From Blasia pusilla (Eukaryota; Marchantiophyta; Marchantiopsida; Blasiales): a stretch of 64,000 nucleotides of DNA. Of the stretch, positions 1-11,049 are shown piece by piece (the stretch's first letter is position 1; each line of letters begins with the position of its first letter). The position numbers were made by a program, and so were the translations under genes. Location: positions 27,776,001 to 27,840,000 of the forward strand of contig CM114272.1 in assembly GCA_050084515.1 (NCBI GenBank), read 5' to 3'. The notes below the pieces were generated by a model, which did no database searches, was not told the DNA's origin, and worked only from the letters and a program-made list of their open reading frames with translations.

Positions 1-260
1 TTTTGCAACCCGTCGGATTTCTCCTGCTTGCAACTTTTCACTTTTTGACCACTGCACCTTTTTAACCACTTCCAGGCAACCTGTCGGATTCCGACAGGTT
101 GCTTGATCGGACTCTTTCCCTGTTGGTCCAACTTAAGAGGCAGTCCGGCAGGCTTCTTCACTTTGCACCTTCCCCTCAACTCGTAAAAGAAGGCGTAGGC
201 TTCTTTTCTTCTCTCAGACGTGTTGGATTCCTACTACCTGTGGGATTGCCATCATGGTAT
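1..260. repeat. Short dispersed/duplicated repeat, copy 1
   Basis: This stretch is about 75-80 percent similar by eye to 687-950, in the same orientation. Both copies share a CAACCCGT start, the GTCGGATTCCGACA core, the phrase ATCGGACTCTTTCCCTGT and an end near CCTACTACCTGT. Copy 1 contains a near-perfect palindrome at 77-103 with 13-base arms around one central base. No coding capacity is recognised. The pair could be short LTRs or a local duplication; the 430 bp between them shows no retroelement domain. Confidence 0.5.
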
Positions 261-686
261 TACCAAGGACGGAGCACATATTGATACTGGATGGGTGTCA
301 CATTGCAGAGCTTACAAGATATACTGTCGAGGAAGGCGGTGGGACTCAAATCAGGTTACATGGGACCGTTATGGTGTACCTAGGGGGGGGGGGGGCCAAG
401 GCTCTCGAATTTGCCAACATTTTCGATCCCCGTCTACAATCGGCCAGAGGAGCCACTTATATCCCAGGACATTCCTTTCGTATAGGAACCTAGGAGAGTT
501 AAGAGTAAATTTGTAGATGACGAGGCTGAAGAAATCATAGACTAGGTCAAATGTACATTTCCAAGGTTCCTTCGGAGGTAATAAAGGACGTGATTTTTTC
601 AACCGATAATGGTGTTTGTAAAAGTTTGCTGGAAATTTTTTTTGGACTTGTGGATTGTGTTCTTTTAGCTACTCAGAATTACAATT

Positions 687-950
687 TTGCAACCCGTATG
701 ATTCCGACGGGTTGCAACTTTAAGCTTTTTGCCCACTGCAACTTTTTAACCATTTCCAGGCAAGCTGTCGGATTCCGACACGTTGGCTGCTTGAGTGATC
801 GGACTCTTTCCCTGTGAGACCAACTTCTGACGTATTGTGGCGGGCTTCTTAACTTTTGGCTTGTTCCCCTACATTCGTCAAACCAGTTGTAGGCTTCTTT
901 TCTTGTCTAAGATGTGCAGGATTCCTACTACCTGTCAGATTGCCATTTCG
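687..950. repeat. Short dispersed/duplicated repeat, copy 2
   Basis: Second copy of the repeat at 1-260. The central palindrome is kept in degraded form (CTGTCGGATTCCGACACG). Nothing is recognised in the flanking 951-1399 stretch apart from a pyrimidine-rich run at about 1338-1380. Confidence 0.5.
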
Positions 951-1399
951 GATGTTAGAAAGTTGGTTATGAGGCAATTCAGGAAGGCCATGATGCAAGC
1001 AAGAATCCCTGCAAAAAGAGAGGTTGGCATCGTACCGATGCCCATCCGGGTGGTCCTCCAACAAAACTACCCATGGGCACTGCTTATTGTAGACCGAGAC
1101 AGCCAATGTGAAGAAACTTAGGCTCACATGGAGAGTGATGGAAAAATGTTTGTAGTGGTCTTATGATGTCTACTTTTGTTTTGCCCCCTGGAAAAAGGAG
1201 GTTTCTTTAGGGCCAAATGTGGACCACTGCCTACTCTCTTGTAAAGATTTCATGAATTTGAAAGCAAACAAAAATTTCAAATATGTCAAAAAGTTTTGAA
1301 GAGAGGAGGCGGATTTGGCCCTTTTTTTTTAAGAGAGACTCTCCTCTCTTCCTCTCTTCCTCTCCTCTCTTACTCTCTCCTGCCAAAATACCAGCCCCC

Positions 1400-2874
1400 T
1401 GCGGCCACGAGCGGCACGGCGCAGCAATCGGCGGCGCGTTGCGGCTACGAGCGTCACGGCACGGTACTCGATCTTCATCGAGCGGCTACTAATCACAACA
1501 TAGCAGCATGAAATCAAAACTCAAACACCATAACCGGAGGTCATCTTCCATCATTGGTTGATGACAAAACTGCAATGACGGTGGCGGCCAAAACAAAGTA
1601 CGTGGTGGCGACGCAAGTCAGAGAATCAACGAACGTCGTGGAAGACCCTCCACTCTGTAATGGCGGAAATGGAAACCAAAGGATGGACAACGGCCGGTTG
1701 ATGGTGACGGTGAAGGTTGACCACTCCCTTGGTAATTTATTAAATAGTTCTTATAAATTTGGGGGGATTATTGAAAAGAGACGGTGACTATGGCGACGAC
1801 GTCCGCCGCCAGCGTGGCGGCTGGTTTAGGGTTTGAAAATTTTAACCCTAAAAATCGCCTAACAATGGTAGTTTTGCAAGATTGACCATAATTTTTTCTC
1901 GCAATTCCAAATTGCGCATTGTTTGTTGCACAGCATGCCTAACTTCACAATCTACAACAAAATTAAAAAATATTTAGAATCAGACATTCCAGTAAAAACT
2001 GACAAGGACTGTTATAAAGCCCAATGTCTCTTTCTCCTACACAAAATTTGGAAGCGCTTCCGCGCTGATTTCTCCCAAAGAAAATGTAAAACCTATAAAA
2101 ATAAAAATCAGCAAGCTACATGGTGCTCCCAAGAGCGCCGGCATGGGGCAACCCGCCCCCATACTCAATCCCTATCAAAAATTGGGCAGCACTTCCGCGC
2201 GCCACTCTTCTACACGAAAAATTGGCAAATGCAAAGAACAATCAAAGCAACCCTTGCTCCGATGAGCACTCCCATGAGCCGCTGAATGGGGAACACGGTC
2301 CCCAACCTACAAAAACAGCAAGTGACCAGCGAGCTCCCCCATGAAGTTCTCTTATTCTCTCTTTGTAAAGTAAGATCCAATCTCTCTCTACACCATCTCA
2401 CACCATAACTCTCAAAGGTGTGCACTCTCTCTCATGTCAAACCAAATCCACTCTCCTAATGAGAGACTTGGGTTACACTCACAAGGCAAGGGACCATAGC
2501 TCCGCCGCCTTAAGTCAAAAGGTTCAACAAAGAGAGAATGAGCTCTCAAGCTCTCTCTCTCTTGGAGGTATACCCCCTTGCCTCTCCCAAGCCCTCTCAA
2601 CGGTAACCTATGCTCGCAGGTCACCTCCTTGGCTCTTGACCTGCTCTAGCAGGTCAAGAGCCACTTCCCAAAGTGGAAAGTCAACTATCCCCAAAATGGA
2701 AACTCATCTGAAAGAGTAAGTTTCTCTATATGGCTCCAAATGAGCCGAAACAAGGGGAAAGCCTGCTCTCTCGGGTTTCCCGGGGCCTCTACAGGTCATC
2801 CTCGACCTCTTGGGCCTATCCTCCACTACTCGTGCAGACGCTCTGCTAGATCCCAGCGATCTATCCTAACAGTT
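1400..2874 (-). repeat. Dispersed repeat C, copy C1 (~1.5 kb, inverted relative to C2)
   Basis: The reverse complement of this stretch matches 39482-40893 over nearly its whole length. Shared landmarks are TGTTAGGATAGATC at the outer end (2861-2874 here), the block around CACTACTCGTGCA, the GAGCATAGGTTACCG phrase, and a region with GTTGTGATT next to CCGCTCGATGA. No long open frame is conserved. The outer end begins TG, as LTRs do, but the other end is not defined, so an LTR identity is only possible. Its outer end lies directly against copia reverse transcriptase sequence starting near 2890, which suggests that it inserted into that element. Confidence 0.6.
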
Positions 2875-2889
2875 GTAACATATATTCCA

Positions 2890-4065
2890 ATACGATATGA
2901 AATCTATATTTTGAACGGGAGTCGCAAGGAGGAGCTTATGTATCTTAACTACCAGGTTTTGAGATACCTAGATCAAAAGAGAAAGTATGTTTGCTCCATC
3001 GAGCATTGTATGGGTTGAAACAAGCCCCCACCGTATGGTATCAATGAATCGATACATTCTTCACTAAGAGGGATCTCATGAAGAGTTAATCTGAAGCAAA
3101 TTTGTATGTGTTTTGCGAAGATGGAATATATATGTTGATTTTCCTTTATGTGGATAATCTCATCATCACAAGAGACCATAGTAAGAAAATTGAGGAAATG
3201 AAGGAAGTGTTGAAATCTGAGTTTGAAAGGTCACATGTAGATCTTTTGCATTACTTTATCGGCCTAGAGATTTGGCAACAATCAGATTCTATATTTCTAT
3301 CTCAACAAAAGTATGGTAGAGAAATCTTGAAGGCATTTGGGATCATCGAGTGCAAGAAAGTGATCTCGCCAATGGAGAATGTTTTGCCATTGGTAGATGA
3401 AAAGATTTATAGAAAGCTTGTGGGCAGTTTGATATTTTTGTGCAACACAAGACCATACATCAATTTTTTTGTGGACTTATTAAGTAGTTTCTCAACTAAG
3501 CCTCGTGAGAATCATTGGAAGGCAGGGATGCGTGTGTTGAAGTATATCAAAGGCACTATGGAGTACGGCATCACCTATAGAGTAGGGACAAAAATGGTAG
3601 GCTTTTGTGATTCGGATCAGGCAAGAGACTCTGATTCTTGGAGATCAATTTCGGGTTATTGCTTCTTGATAGGATCAGGTGTGGTATCTCAGGTTAGTGA
3701 GAAGTAACCTAAGGTGGATCTTTCTTCTATTGAGGCAGAGTACAAGGAAACTTGTTATGCTTGATGTGGATATTTGAGGACATAGGAGAAGCACTAGAAA
3801 GTACTATTGTAATGTGGTGTGACAATCATAGTTGCATTTCCAGAGCACATAATCTTGTGTTTCATGCGCGTACAAAGCACGTAGAGATTCAATATTTTTC
3901 ATGAGTTGATAGATAGAAGGGGTTTTGAAGTTAGTCTATAGTCTAACGGAGGACAACCGTACTGACATCTTTACCAAAGGGCCATCTTCAGCAACACCTA
4001 AAGGGCCTTGGTATTGGTCCAAGACAATATTCCATATAAGAGTGGATATTGAGGTGGGAGGGATG
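2890..4065 (+). pseudogene. Ty1/copia reverse transcriptase-RNase H remnant
   Basis: Translated pieces match the 3' half of a copia pol. The order is FLNG near 2912, YGLKQAP near 3010, then the open stretch 3102-3707 with the catalytic region FLYVDNLII (YVDN replacing the usual YVDD) and YFIGLEI. RNase H follows, with GSLIFLCNTRPYI, LKYIKGT, GFCDSDQA and SISGYCFLIGS, and then SSIEAEYKE near 3730. The frame is broken before 3102 and after 3707. The 5' half (gag, protease, integrase) is missing and repeat C1 sits where it should be. It is nonfunctional, and its LTR follows at 4066. Confidence 0.85.
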
Positions 4066-4315
4066 TTGGATTCTCAACATCTACTTCTCGTCGTGCACTA
4101 TTAATCTGATTGGACCCCTTATATGGGGAGAGCCTAGATTGATGGTTCCGACTCAAATGTCACAGGAGTCATAGAAATATTGCGTAGGTGGTTTGTGGAG
4201 TATTGCTCTTCTGTGAGTGCACACACAAACTAGGCCACTTTTTATCTTCAAGATTCGTTTCATCTTTTAGTGATTTCATCATTTTTTTTCTCACACCATT
4301 CCCTGCTACATATGG
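4066..4315 (+). repeat. Copia LTR (3' LTR of the preceding remnant)
   Basis: The stretch begins TGTTGGATTCTCAACA just after the RNase H region and a purine-rich GAGGTGGGAGGGA tract (4050-4063) that fits a polypurine tract. It resembles 20407-21360 in pieces: ATTAATCTGAT, the CTTATATG region, GGAGTCATAG, GTAGGTGGTTT and AGACTAGGCCACTTT. The right end is approximate. It lacks about 220 bp present in the second copy. Confidence 0.6.
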
Positions 4316-4549
4316 ACCAACATACTAAATGTGCTCTTACTTAATTGTCACTTGTGCAAGTAGTCACTCCCTTTGTTTCTAACAACTGATACCCTTAAAA
4401 TGGGGTCAAATCCTCCAAATAAAGTTCCCACTAACCAACCCTTTGAATAAGTTATTTCACTTGGCTGACCCCTATACAGATAAATTTTTCCACTTTTCTA
4501 TCCTACAAATAAGGAATTATCACTAAATTATTATTTTTCTCTTCCACAT
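4316..4549. other. No recognised feature
   Basis: AT-rich stretch between the copia LTR and a repeat C fragment. I see no coding domain or clear repeat. Confidence 0.5.
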
Positions 4550-4959
4550 GCGGCTATGGCACCATTGCGAAAATGGTCACAACTTCATAATCAAGAATTG
4601 AAACAACGCACTATTTTTTTACAACGTGTCTGTCTTCCCAATCTACAACAAAATCAACTACTTTATCAAACCTTCCAAGTGAAATTGATGGTGAGTGTTG
4701 TACAACACTCAATCGTAACTCTTACAAAAAAATTGGCAACAGTTCGGCGATAATTCTTTAATCCATACAAATTTTTGAACCTATCACACATAAGAAAACA
4801 ACGTGCTTCAATAAGCTCCCAAGAGCCCCACCATGGCAAACATGGTCCCCATACTCAGAATTCTACTCAAAATCAAGCAAGGCTTCTATGCATATTGCTC
4901 CCACAGGAAAAACTAGCACATATAGTACACCAAAAAATGGCTCTTGCTCTTGTGTGCAC

Positions 4960-5015
<56 letters not shown>

Positions 5016-5100
5016 GTCAAACCAAACTCATTCTCCTAATGAGAGGCTTGGGTAACTCACAAGGTAGAAAGGATCATAACTCCACCACCTCTATCTACCA
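4550..5100 (-). repeat. Degenerate fragment of repeat C
   Basis: It matches the same orientation as C1 in patches: ATCTACAACAAAAT, GCTCCCAAGAGC, CCCCATACTCA, ATGTCAAACCAAA, CTCCTAATGAGAG and GCTTGGGT. It contains an uninterrupted CT microsatellite at about 4964-5012. Divergence is much higher than between C1 and C2. Confidence 0.5.
4964..5012. repeat. (TC)n microsatellite
   Basis: An uninterrupted run of about 24 TC dinucleotides within the repeat C fragment. The matching position of C1 and C2 has only short CTCTCT tracts, so the run expanded in this copy. Confidence 0.95.
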
Positions 5101-5112
5101 AGTATGATCGAC

Positions 5113-5429
5113 CATATGTGATCAAGGAAAACCCCTTTTAGGATGTGTATAAGTTGGAGCTGCCATAAGAGTTCAAGATTCATCCGACTTTCCATATGTC
5201 ATTATTGAAGAAGTATCTTCGGGATAATATGTGTCCCGAGGGGAGAGAAGTATTGAGACCACAATGGATAATCGTCGATGAAGAACCAGAGTTTGAGGTG
5301 GAGACCATCTTACGTTTGAGGCGTAGGACCAACAAATACAAGTACTTGGTCAAATTGAAGGGCTACCATGTGAAAGAGGCGACTTGGATTGTGGAGGCAC
5401 ATCTGGAACACGCGCAAGAAATATTGTAA
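5113..5429 (+). pseudogene. Chromodomain end of a Ty3 integrase
   Basis: The open part 5196-5429 encodes MSLLKKYLRDNM, then EPEFEVETILRLRRR, KYLVKLKGY and ATWIVEAHLEHAQEIL. These match the C-termini of A1 and A2 residue by residue. It is a chromodomain of the chromovirus type, with the Y/W..W..L pattern of KYLVKWKGY; here the first W is L. Upstream, 5113-5195 matches integrase but is out of frame. In intact elements this module is thought to guide insertion to methylated-histone chromatin. Confidence 0.75.
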
Positions 5430-6195
5430 GACTTCAAACAGATGCAAGAAAAGCACATGTGTTAGTACATGGAGAAGCTAGGGACATGATTTGTGACCAT
5501 AGGAACCTTTGGCCAAAGGCCATTATAACTAGACTAGGCTAGTGTTACAATAAAGGAATGCATGGATTTGGGGATTCTATGCTTGTGTTAATTTTATTTT
5601 GTATGTGGTAGTGCATGGCAATGAGTAGTTCCTCATATGCTTAGTATGTAAGTCAAGAGGACAAGGGGTATTTGATGTGAGAGCTTGTATTCGGATAAAC
5701 ACCTAAAATAGGACCAAGTGTTGGACGACTAATACTTGGGCTCGCCCTAGCGTCGGCAGGGTAGATCACTCTATCTTGGGGCTTGAGATGATCTTACTCA
5801 TGAAAGCATGAGTGAACTTAATGATGCGCCTTAGTCATATAGGAGAGCAACCAAAACATAGTATGACTTGTGTATCAGGTAAATAGGTCGGATATTTACG
5901 AGTTATAAGCTATAGAAGTCTTAGGTAGAAAACTTAGTTAGCTTATTTGATAAGTTAGGTTAGTTTCAAGGAATTGATCTAGGCGTATTGAAGAGGAGAT
6001 ACTAAATGATGCTAAGTGTTGTAGGCAACAAGGGGTTTAGGGTTTAGGGTTTGGCTTAAGACTTAAGCCAAACGAGGAATTGAGGGTTAGCTACCAATAC
6101 GCAATTTGATGTTAATTAAGTGGTCGGCTTCCCAAAAGGACTTGACATTACAAGTTTTACGTTGATGAGGGCATCAACCTCTAAATAGGGTCGAG

Positions 6196-7221
6196 TGTCA
6201 CAACTCTTCTGACCAAACGAGGGCCAAGCAAAACATCCGAACTCTAGCGGGCTCACGCAACCGTCACGCTAGGATGGTTTGCACGTTGGAGTGATCTCTT
6301 GGAAGAGACACAAGAGATGAGACGCAAAAGAGGTTGAGCATTTCATGCATTTATGGTTACGACTGGGAAACTTGGACCAGACGTGAACCAAGACTTGAGA
6401 GGAGTCGAGTCTAGGAAGGTTGGTTGCCAAAGAGGTGAGAACCAGATTTGGAACCTGACTAGAATTTGGAGTTTTGACTATATTTTGGACTATAACTTCT
6501 AGTCTCGACCTAAATTTGGAACAAGTAAGGTGGCATTGGAAATCTTATGCAAAGAAGGCTCCAACGTACCAAAGATCTCAGCAAACTCACAAGCAAAGGT
6601 TGAGATATTGGCCAGAAATGACATCACAGGGAGCCGGGTTGAGGGCCAAAAAGAGGGGCCTAAGTGTCTCTTCCCCAAAGGTAGGGGGAGGGTAGGGATC
6701 TCCGGAAGTACTAGTAAGGGGGAAGGTCTCCAAGAGTTTCTAGGACTCAAACCCCACTTTGGGGTGCCACGGGGCAACCCAAGGGCACAGAATGGATAAG
6801 GAGTTTTGGCATTCGGATTTAGAACATAAATCAAGTCCAATCGAGTGGATTGTGGAGGTCCCTATTGGATTCGAACCGCCGACTTATTTAGTTGGGTCTC
6901 AATTTGGGAGCTCATGCGAGATCCATTGGAAAGTTGGGAGCTCTAGACGCGCAAATGCCATTTTAGGTGCTTGGACTAACCAGAAAGTATGTCCCAAGTC
7001 TCTAAAGACTTGCTCGTGTTGGGAAGCTAGGAATTAGGGAAGGTTGAGCTTGATGAGGTGCCGAGTTGAGAACTCAGTGGATTGGAATTCCAATTAGCCC
7101 AGACTAGACTAACGTGAGTGTGTTTGGATGTAAATCGGAGATGAGAGCATGTCTTATTGAACATACGCTAAACCTTATGCAACACTAAAGATTGACATTC
7201 AAGATGAGTAGGTGAACGACA
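6196..7221 (+). repeat. Family A LTR (copy A3)
   Basis: It starts TGTCACAACTC and ends GAACGACA, and matches the reverse complement of the 30346-31378 LTR: the CCAAACGAGG region, AAACATC.GAACTC, GAAACTTGGACC, CTCACAAGCAAAGGTTGAGATATTGGCC and GTGTTTGGATG. Length 1026 bp, close to the 1033 bp of the A1 LTR. Confidence 0.75.
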
Positions 7222-7389
7222 ACACATAGAAATGATTGCCATTTCCTATAAAATTAAATGAAAAGTAAATGTTGAAAGAGTAAATTCATATCACATTGAT
7301 TAGGTGTAAGTTTGATATGAACTAACTATTGAAGTTTGGACTTTAGATTTGGGTGTTAAAATGGAGTAGAAATTTCACTTCTTAACTTT

Positions 7390-7722
7390 TGTGATGACGT
7401 CATTGGGTGGGACCAATAAAAAAAAAAACTCATGTTGCTGGTGCTCAAGAGAAGCACATGGTAAGCACATTGTTGGGTATGGCCATTGTCATATATTGCA
7501 ATCCATTGTTTGTTGCTTTTGATATAGTGACCTTGGGAGGCATGTGTGTCAACTTTCAAAATGTTCTTGTTGGTTGCCATGCTACACGAGCATGCATATT
7601 GCATGTATTGTTGCCTCGAATTCAAAGGTGGGTACAAAGGAGGTGTTAGACCTATCCTAGGAGCCTATGTTAAACATGTCTATCTCATATTCATGGCAAG
7701 CTACTGTTGCTAAGATGGTAGA
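7390..7722 (+). pseudogene. Ty3 family B fragment (Gag-protease linker), left of LINE
   Basis: The translation resembles the B2 region at 43345-43610: STLLGMAIVIYCNPLFVAFDIVTLGG here against NTLLGAATIVYRAPLF...SDVMTLGG, and at the end SWQATVAKM against SWQVAVARM. The family B reading continues on the far side of the LINE at 9957. The frame is degenerate. Confidence 0.6.
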
Positions 7723-9946
7723 TGATGATAAATGATAAATAGATCAAGCTCGTGGGACCTAAAGGGTCAAAAGGCTAAAAAACATATTACAAGTCATTAA
7801 TTCTTTGACACAAAAAAAGATCCTAAAGACATTCTCTTAGTTATTTCCTAGAGCACTTGAGCGATGAATAATGACATCCCTAATATAACAACCTAAATCA
7901 TAAGACACTAGCTGTAGTAAAGAATAGAAATTCTCCACATCTATTTTATGAGCTAGTCTAATCTCTTCATACCTTGGACATGTAACAAACACATACTCTT
8001 CATCCTTGATACTTTCTCCATCACATAATCTACAAATTTATTCAATTCTATCAATATTAAGCCATCTTCCTTCCTCAACTCCTAACCTATGAGACCTAGT
8101 TCTATGTCGTGCGATAATATGACGTAAGAATGTGGAGATCCCCGCAAGTAGGTATCCTTGTTCACAATATACAAGCATAGAATTAACATGAAGTTGATAA
8201 AACTCCATTTTTGTGCCCGGGCTGCTCCAAATGATGTTGAGAAATTGCTTCTGTAGATGCTCGCGGAGTGCCATCGGTTTAAAGTCCCAATCCCGTTCCG
8301 CCACATTTCACTTTGGGACCAAGTCACCACATCCGCAATCCACCCTATGGAACGTGTGGCTCGCAAAGCTTGATGAGGGAGGCAAGAAACATCAAGAGAT
8401 CTCACCTTTACGATATAAGTGATGGTCAAGTAGAGAGCTTCGACCTCTAGAGGAAGACAATTTGTTTTCGCAAGAAGAATAGCATAAGGAGTTTGGCTTC
8501 TTACACCCAATTCTTCTTGTAGAAAGATCTTTTGCACCCTCTCCATGCGCTCCCAACGTGTCTTCTTGCAACAAGGCCCCCAAAATTGGGTCCCATATAA
8601 GACCATCAGCAACACTAAGCTCCCAAAAAAGAACTTCCTAAGACCCCATGACACAAGATTAGCTCTTCTACACCGATTTAAAAATGAATAAAGAGCTTTG
8701 TAACCAACTTTTATTCTCTTTTGCATGCAAAGTGCCCAACTATAATCATGAGAGAAATCAATGCCTAGATATTTGTAACTCTTCACTTGTTCTAATTGTA
8801 GACCTTTGTAAAAGAACGAGAACTTGGATCTAGTACCCAATAGAATGACTTTAGACTTCTCAATATTAACCTCCATCATACCTCGACACTTTGGCAAGTG
8901 TCGAGATATTTTTGTAAACTAATGCCATCACGTGCTACTAATATGATATCATCTGCATACAATAGAGTTTTGATGACAAAGTCTCCAAGCTTGACACCTT
9001 CACTATCACATTCCTCCAACCACTTTTTGTTATCATCTATGGAAACTCCAAATATAGGAGGGGAGAGAGGGAAACCTTGAATGACTTTGATAGTACTCAA
9101 GATCTCTTGAGTTTGTGAATCTTTGATCTTGGCCCGAACATAATGGTACAACATGGCCATAGCTTCTAGGAGATTTGGTGGTACTCCAATGGCTTGCAGC
9201 CCATCCCATGAGAGCTTACGAGATACGATATCAAAACCTTTCTTGAAATCAATGAAACCGCAAAACAAAGCTTTCTCATTGCCCTTAGATTTCTCCCATA
9301 AAATACTTAAGACCAAGATATGGTCGATGGTGTTGTATGTTGGACGAAAACCAGCTTAGACCCGTGCTCTCTTTTGGAAAGACTCTGTCCATGCGCTCAA
9401 CTTTGACTCCATCGATTTCCCAAACAACTTGGCAAAAATACTACCCACCATGATAGTGCAATAGTTTTTCACTAAATCCTTCCTTCCTAATTTGTGAATA
9501 GGAACAATCTCCCGTAGCGACCGAGTAGAAAGAAAACCATAGATAGCAGCATCATCCAATACTTTGGTGAGGATTGGTCTAATAGAATCTCCTCCCTACT
9601 TGAGAAGTTCAATAGAAAGACCATCCAGATCCTCAAATTTTCCATTTGCTAGTCTTCTTAGTTGAGTCATCACCTCTGCTTTAGAGAATAAGCCTGATAT
9701 ACCTCCACAACGCGACATAGATGTAGCATGGGGAAAGAAGTAGAGCTTTGCAGCAAAAGATATCAAAGACTTTGAATCAAGAGTAGGTTTTGAAGACCAT
9801 ACTTCTAACCGTCTCCAGAATGATTGGGGGTCGTCATAGAGTTCCCTTGTTAAGGACTCTTGCTTTTGTTGCAAGAAAACTCGTTTTCTTGGATTTCATC
9901 AGGTGTTTGTAAAGGCGCGTCATGATAAGCCAACTTTGGATATCCA
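7723..9946 (-). mobile_element. LINE (non-LTR retrotransposon), 5'-truncated, with TSD
   Basis: The element lies between AAGATGGTAGA (7712-7722) and AAGATGTAGA (9947-9956), a target-site duplication of 10-11 bp with one indel. Its 3' tail, on the left in this orientation, is a short ATTTATC-type simple repeat (about 7723-7745). The other LINE copy in the window ends in TTTACCA repeats. About 2.2 kb remain. The insertion split a family B element exactly between SWQATVAKM and the protease, so it is younger than that copy. Confidence 0.8.
7860..9874 (-). pseudogene. LINE ORF2: reverse transcriptase and C-terminal region
   Basis: Pieces in reading order on the minus strand are: 9874-9596, a pre-RT region with SFWRRLEVW and FEDLDGLSIELLK; 9559-9356, with VPIHKLGRKDLVKNY; 9316-8876, with GFIDFKKGFD, VIQGFPLSPPIFGV and the catalytic LLYADDIILVA (YADD); and 8897-8082, with YKYLGIDFSHDYSW and YGTQFWGP, the usual thumb and post-RT region. 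The tail continues through an IIWSSPGTKMEFYQL stretch to a cysteine-containing end, readable in the copy at 21.65 kb as LCAGENIEDEEHVFVICPRYEE. Frames change near 9360 (a TAA before AGFRPTYN) and 8890. No endonuclease domain is present, which fits 5' truncation. Confidence 0.8.
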
Positions 9947-9956
9947 AAGATGTAGA

Positions 9957-10140
9957 AATACCCGCTAGACTCGTGATAGAGTTATCCATGGTTTCTCGAA
10001 ATATTTTTTTGTTGGATAACTATGGATAGATCTTTCGTTTGGTTAGTCTATGAGGTAGAGTCTATTTTTCAGAGTATTTTGGATTTAGTAGCTTGACCTA
10101 TGATGTTGTGGAAGGTGACATTCATAGGTTTGGGCCCAAC
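9957..10140 (+). pseudogene. Ty3 family B fragment (protease), right of LINE
   Basis: PARLVIELSMVSRN and LLDNYG match ARPVIEHAMASHG and LLDNRGK of B2 at 43617-43680. It continues the fragment that ends at 7722, and removing the LINE rejoins the two. The downstream part is too degraded to align. Confidence 0.6.
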
Positions 10141-10159
10141 TCGAGCCAATGTTGAACAT

Positions 10160-10460
10160 TTTTTAGTCATGATAGAGACGTCGATGGATGGGGCCAATGA
10201 ATGTAGTTTATCATACAAAAACTCATACTCTTAGTGCTCAAGAAGACCATATTTTTGGGGGCAGTCACCATCATAGATAGCGCTCCATTTCTTGTTTCTT
10301 TTGATGTAGTGATGTTGGAAAGTACACTTGTCGATGTATTTCGATTGGTTGCCACGCTACGTGAGTGTGCATATTGCATGTGTTATTTCCTTGAATTCAA
10401 AGATGGGTATAAAGAAGCTAGTGGGCTTGCCCTTGGGGAGTTTGAATAGGTAGTAATTTT
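10160..10460 (+). pseudogene. Second Ty3 family B Gag-protease linker fragment
   Basis: It is homologous to 7390-7640 and to B2 43345-43560, and can be read as IIDSAPFLVSFDVVMLESTLVDVFRLVATLRE, ending with LALGE where B2 has LPLERM. Because it repeats sequence already present left of the LINE, it must come from another copy or a local duplication. Confidence 0.6.
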
Positions 10461-11040
10461 TGAACCTCCCCTCCTTGTAACCGAGAAGGATATTTCAATA
10501 GTATCTTGGCTAGAAATCAAGTAGTCAAGGAAGAGGGGTCGTCAGTCACTTGAGACACAACCACAACGGAAATTCAAAATGTGAGTCCCAAATGACCTCC
10601 ACACCTTTAGTTCCAACCCTAAATCATGAGAATTAGGAACTTCAGTTCCAAACTAGTTTAGCAATCCATGGGGAGTGTAATTAGTAAAATAGGAATACAT
10701 ACCAAATGTAATTACATCAATAAAATACAGACACTATAAAATACCAAAACTACAAAACCAATGTATATAAAGTAGGATGTTTATGATAGTAGTCTAATCC
10801 TACATAATTAAAATAGAAAATAATTAGATAACTAGAAAAGGACCCCAATGCATACAGAGTGGAATCCGTGATGCATATGTTGTCAAGAATACTAGTTAGT
10901 GGCCGTCCCATGCAAGGGTTAATAGTGAGTACTCGGTGCACCGTCGACTTTTGGGGCTTAAAATCCAGGACGATAACCCAAGTTTAGTCTAATAAACTAT
11001 AGCCTGACTCTAATGGGAACTTTATTTCTAAGGATCTTGT
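10461..11040. other. No recognised feature
   Basis: AT-rich DNA without a coding domain. A few GGAACT and AGTTCC words anticipate the tandem array that follows. Confidence 0.4.
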
Positions 11041-11049
11041 CCGATCCCA

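Larger units (their letters stand above)
5110..7221 (+). mobile_element. Ty3 chromovirus family A, copy A3 (3' end plus LTR)
   Basis: A 5'-truncated family A element. It has the end of integrase and a chromodomain (to 5429), a 3' untranslated region (5430-6195) with the same spaced words as A1, and a complete 3' LTR at 6196-7221. It is in the opposite orientation to A1 and A2 and clearly older, with many substitutions. The 3' UTR holds a short telomere-like run of TTTAGGG at about 6035-6057. The left side is joined to the repeat C fragment, so most of the element has been lost. Confidence 0.75.

Noticed and set aside
6035-6057. Telomere-like TTTAGGG repeats
   Set aside because: Only about three units inside the 3' UTR of a Ty3 remnant; not a telomere or a clear interstitial array.
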